Source: Spirochaetales bacterium
GTDB lineage: Bacteria; Spirochaetota; Spirochaetia; DSM-16054; Sediminispirochaetaceae
Direction: 5' to 3'
NCBI GenBank assembly: GCA_021767325.1
Contig: JAASTM010000127.1
Coordinates: 1-6,675, forward strand
DNA length: 6,675 nucleotides
Under the pieces are notes generated by a model. That model saw only the letters and a program-made list of their open reading frames with translations, had not been told where the DNA came from and did no database searches. The position numbers and the translations under genes are program-made. The stretch's first letter is position 1. Every line of letters starts with the position of its first letter. Below, piece by piece: positions 5,707 to 6,675 of this stretch.

Positions 5707-6675
5707 CTAATACGCCGGAATCTTCCAGTCGAACACCTGTTCAAACAGGGGAGTCAGCCGCCAGCGGGTGGCCGCACTGGCGCTGCGTTGACGTTTTTCG
5801 GTTTTTGCCAGCCCGAACATCTGCAGCAGCTGCATAAAAAACTGGCTGTAGACCGCATCCTCGGTTATCTCGGACACCTCCTCGAAGCTGAGGGGTTCAG
5901 CGTCGGAGTATTCCGCCAGCCGATCATTTACCTCCTGGACAACAATTGGAAAAGCCTGCAGCAGTACCCGGTTCACCCTCCGGGCGGTAATAACCGGCAG
6001 GCTGCGGAGGGTATGCAGCAGAAACGGAGACGCAATTCTGACCAGCGGCACTTCCACCAGGTTCATCTCATACAGATACTCCCAGTTGAACTTCTCGATA
6101 AACTCGATAAGCAAGCCATGATAGAGCTTGGCAAGATCCACTTGCTTCACACCAGCCGGCGGCCCGTCGAACAGCTCCGAGCCCTGCCCCGCCAGCCGAA
6201 ATACTCCGTCCGTATGCTCAATGATACCGGTCAGCTCCAGGAGGATCCGCGCCAAATGCAGGTAAGGCACACTCTCCTCCCCACGGACCGGCTGCAGACT
6301 GAAGCGGTCGGCCACCTCCTTCGGCAGATTGCCCGAGTACGGCACCTCACCGATCGGCCCTTCAGCGGCCAGCATCTCCATTAATCCGACCGCACAGGCC
6401 AGCACAGGCGCATCATCCGCCTGTATTTTACGAGGCTTCCGGATTTCCACAATATCAGTAATGTCATCCAAATCGGCATACAGGATGCGCTGCATCATTT
6501 CCGGGCTCATGCCGAAGAAATCCTTACGGGTCTGTGCGGAACTCTCCGCGGCGCCCAGCTGCGAACTCAGCTTCGCCAGCTCGGCCGGATCAACCCCCTC
6601 CTCGGCCGCCACCTCTTCAATGAGGCGCTGGTCTACCTGCCGGCCCTCGTTAATGGCCTGGGATAGACGGCCGAC
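5707..6675 (-). CDS. Uncharacterised protein resembling SEC-C/pRiA4b ORF-3-associated proteins (5' end beyond window)
   Basis: The visible 322 residues end at TAG (5707-5709), and the frame stays open to the window edge, so the start is probably missing; a GTG at 6612 is in frame but lacks a spaced ribosome binding site. The protein looks soluble and mainly helical. In order it has an Arg/Gln/Glu-rich helix, a KDFFGMSPEMMQRILY block, a PVLACAVGLMEMLAAEGP helix followed by a GNLP turn, HLARILLELTGIIEHTDGVF and a later EKFNWEYLYE stretch. I associate this order (SPEQM-x-LLY, GNLP, LLELAGLI, kFNWxYL) with uncharacterised proteins that often carry SEC-C zinc motifs or pRiA4b ORF-3 domains. No Cys-rich SEC-C motif is visible; it could lie upstream. 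Function unknown. GC content is high, as in the left flank, and the gene is convergent with the hydrolase. Confidence 0.72.
   Translation of the reverse strand, partial: VGRLSQAINEGRQVDQRLIEEVAAEEGVDPAELAKLSSQLGAAESSAQTRKDFFGMSPEMMQRILYADLDDITDIVEIRKPRKIQADDAPVLACAVGLMEMLAAEGPIGEVPYSGNLPKEVADRFSLQPVRGEESVPYLHLARILLELTGIIEHTDGVFRLAGQGSELFDGPPAGVKQVDLAKLYHGLLIEFIEKFNWEYLYEMNLVEVPLVRIASPFLLHTLRSLPVITARRVNRVLLQAFPIVVQEVNDRLAEYSDAEPLSFEEVSEITEDAVYSQFFMQLLQMFGLAKTEKRQRSASAATRWRLTPLFEQVFDWKIPAY

Overview
The window holds five complete or near-complete genes and two gene ends cut by the window edges. There is no RNA gene, CRISPR array, insertion sequence or phage gene. Base composition splits it into three parts. 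The left flank (about 1-1955) and right flank (about 5460-6675) are GC-rich. The middle (about 1957-5445) is visibly AT-richer: 20 of 60 bases are G+C at 5041-5100, against 41 of 60 at 6301-6360. The flanks carry a SagB-type nitroreductase, a GerMN-domain protein and a protein resembling the uncharacterised SEC-C/pRiA4b ORF-3 neighbourhood. This suggests a free-living, probably anaerobic bacterium. A GC-rich spirochaete or a relative of the Firmicutes would fit, but the sequence does not settle it.

Left flank: the last 39 codons of an unrecognised gene (1-120, +); a gap with a hairpin; a membrane-anchored, stand-alone SagB/ThcOx-type oxidoreductase (255-1052, +); and, convergent with it across 16 bp, a membrane-anchored GerMN-domain protein (1069-1956, -).

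Middle: a self-contained transport and hydrolysis module. An XRE-cupin regulator (2089-2628, -) is divergent from an AGCS-family sodium:amino-acid symporter (2877-4259, +). The symporter is followed after 28 bp by a YgeY-type M20 metallohydrolase (4288-5445, +) and a hairpin terminator (5466-5505). The 248-bp divergent region has one sigma-70-like promoter for each direction. It also has two copies of the inverted repeat TCAAC-N3-GTT(G/A)A, one on the regulator's -35 and one at the symporter's -10/start point. The simplest reading is that the regulator senses a small molecule through its cupin domain and controls both itself and the pair. The symporter would import an amino acid or derivative, and the hydrolase would cut it in the cytoplasm.

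Right flank: a gap with a second hairpin, then a gene on the minus strand (5707-6675) whose start lies beyond the window edge.

The most interesting points are the operator pair, the transporter-hydrolase pairing with non-consensus residues in the transporter, and the compositional mismatch of the whole module with its surroundings. These suggest horizontal acquisition of a regulated nutrient-use cassette. I see no new defence or mobile system here.
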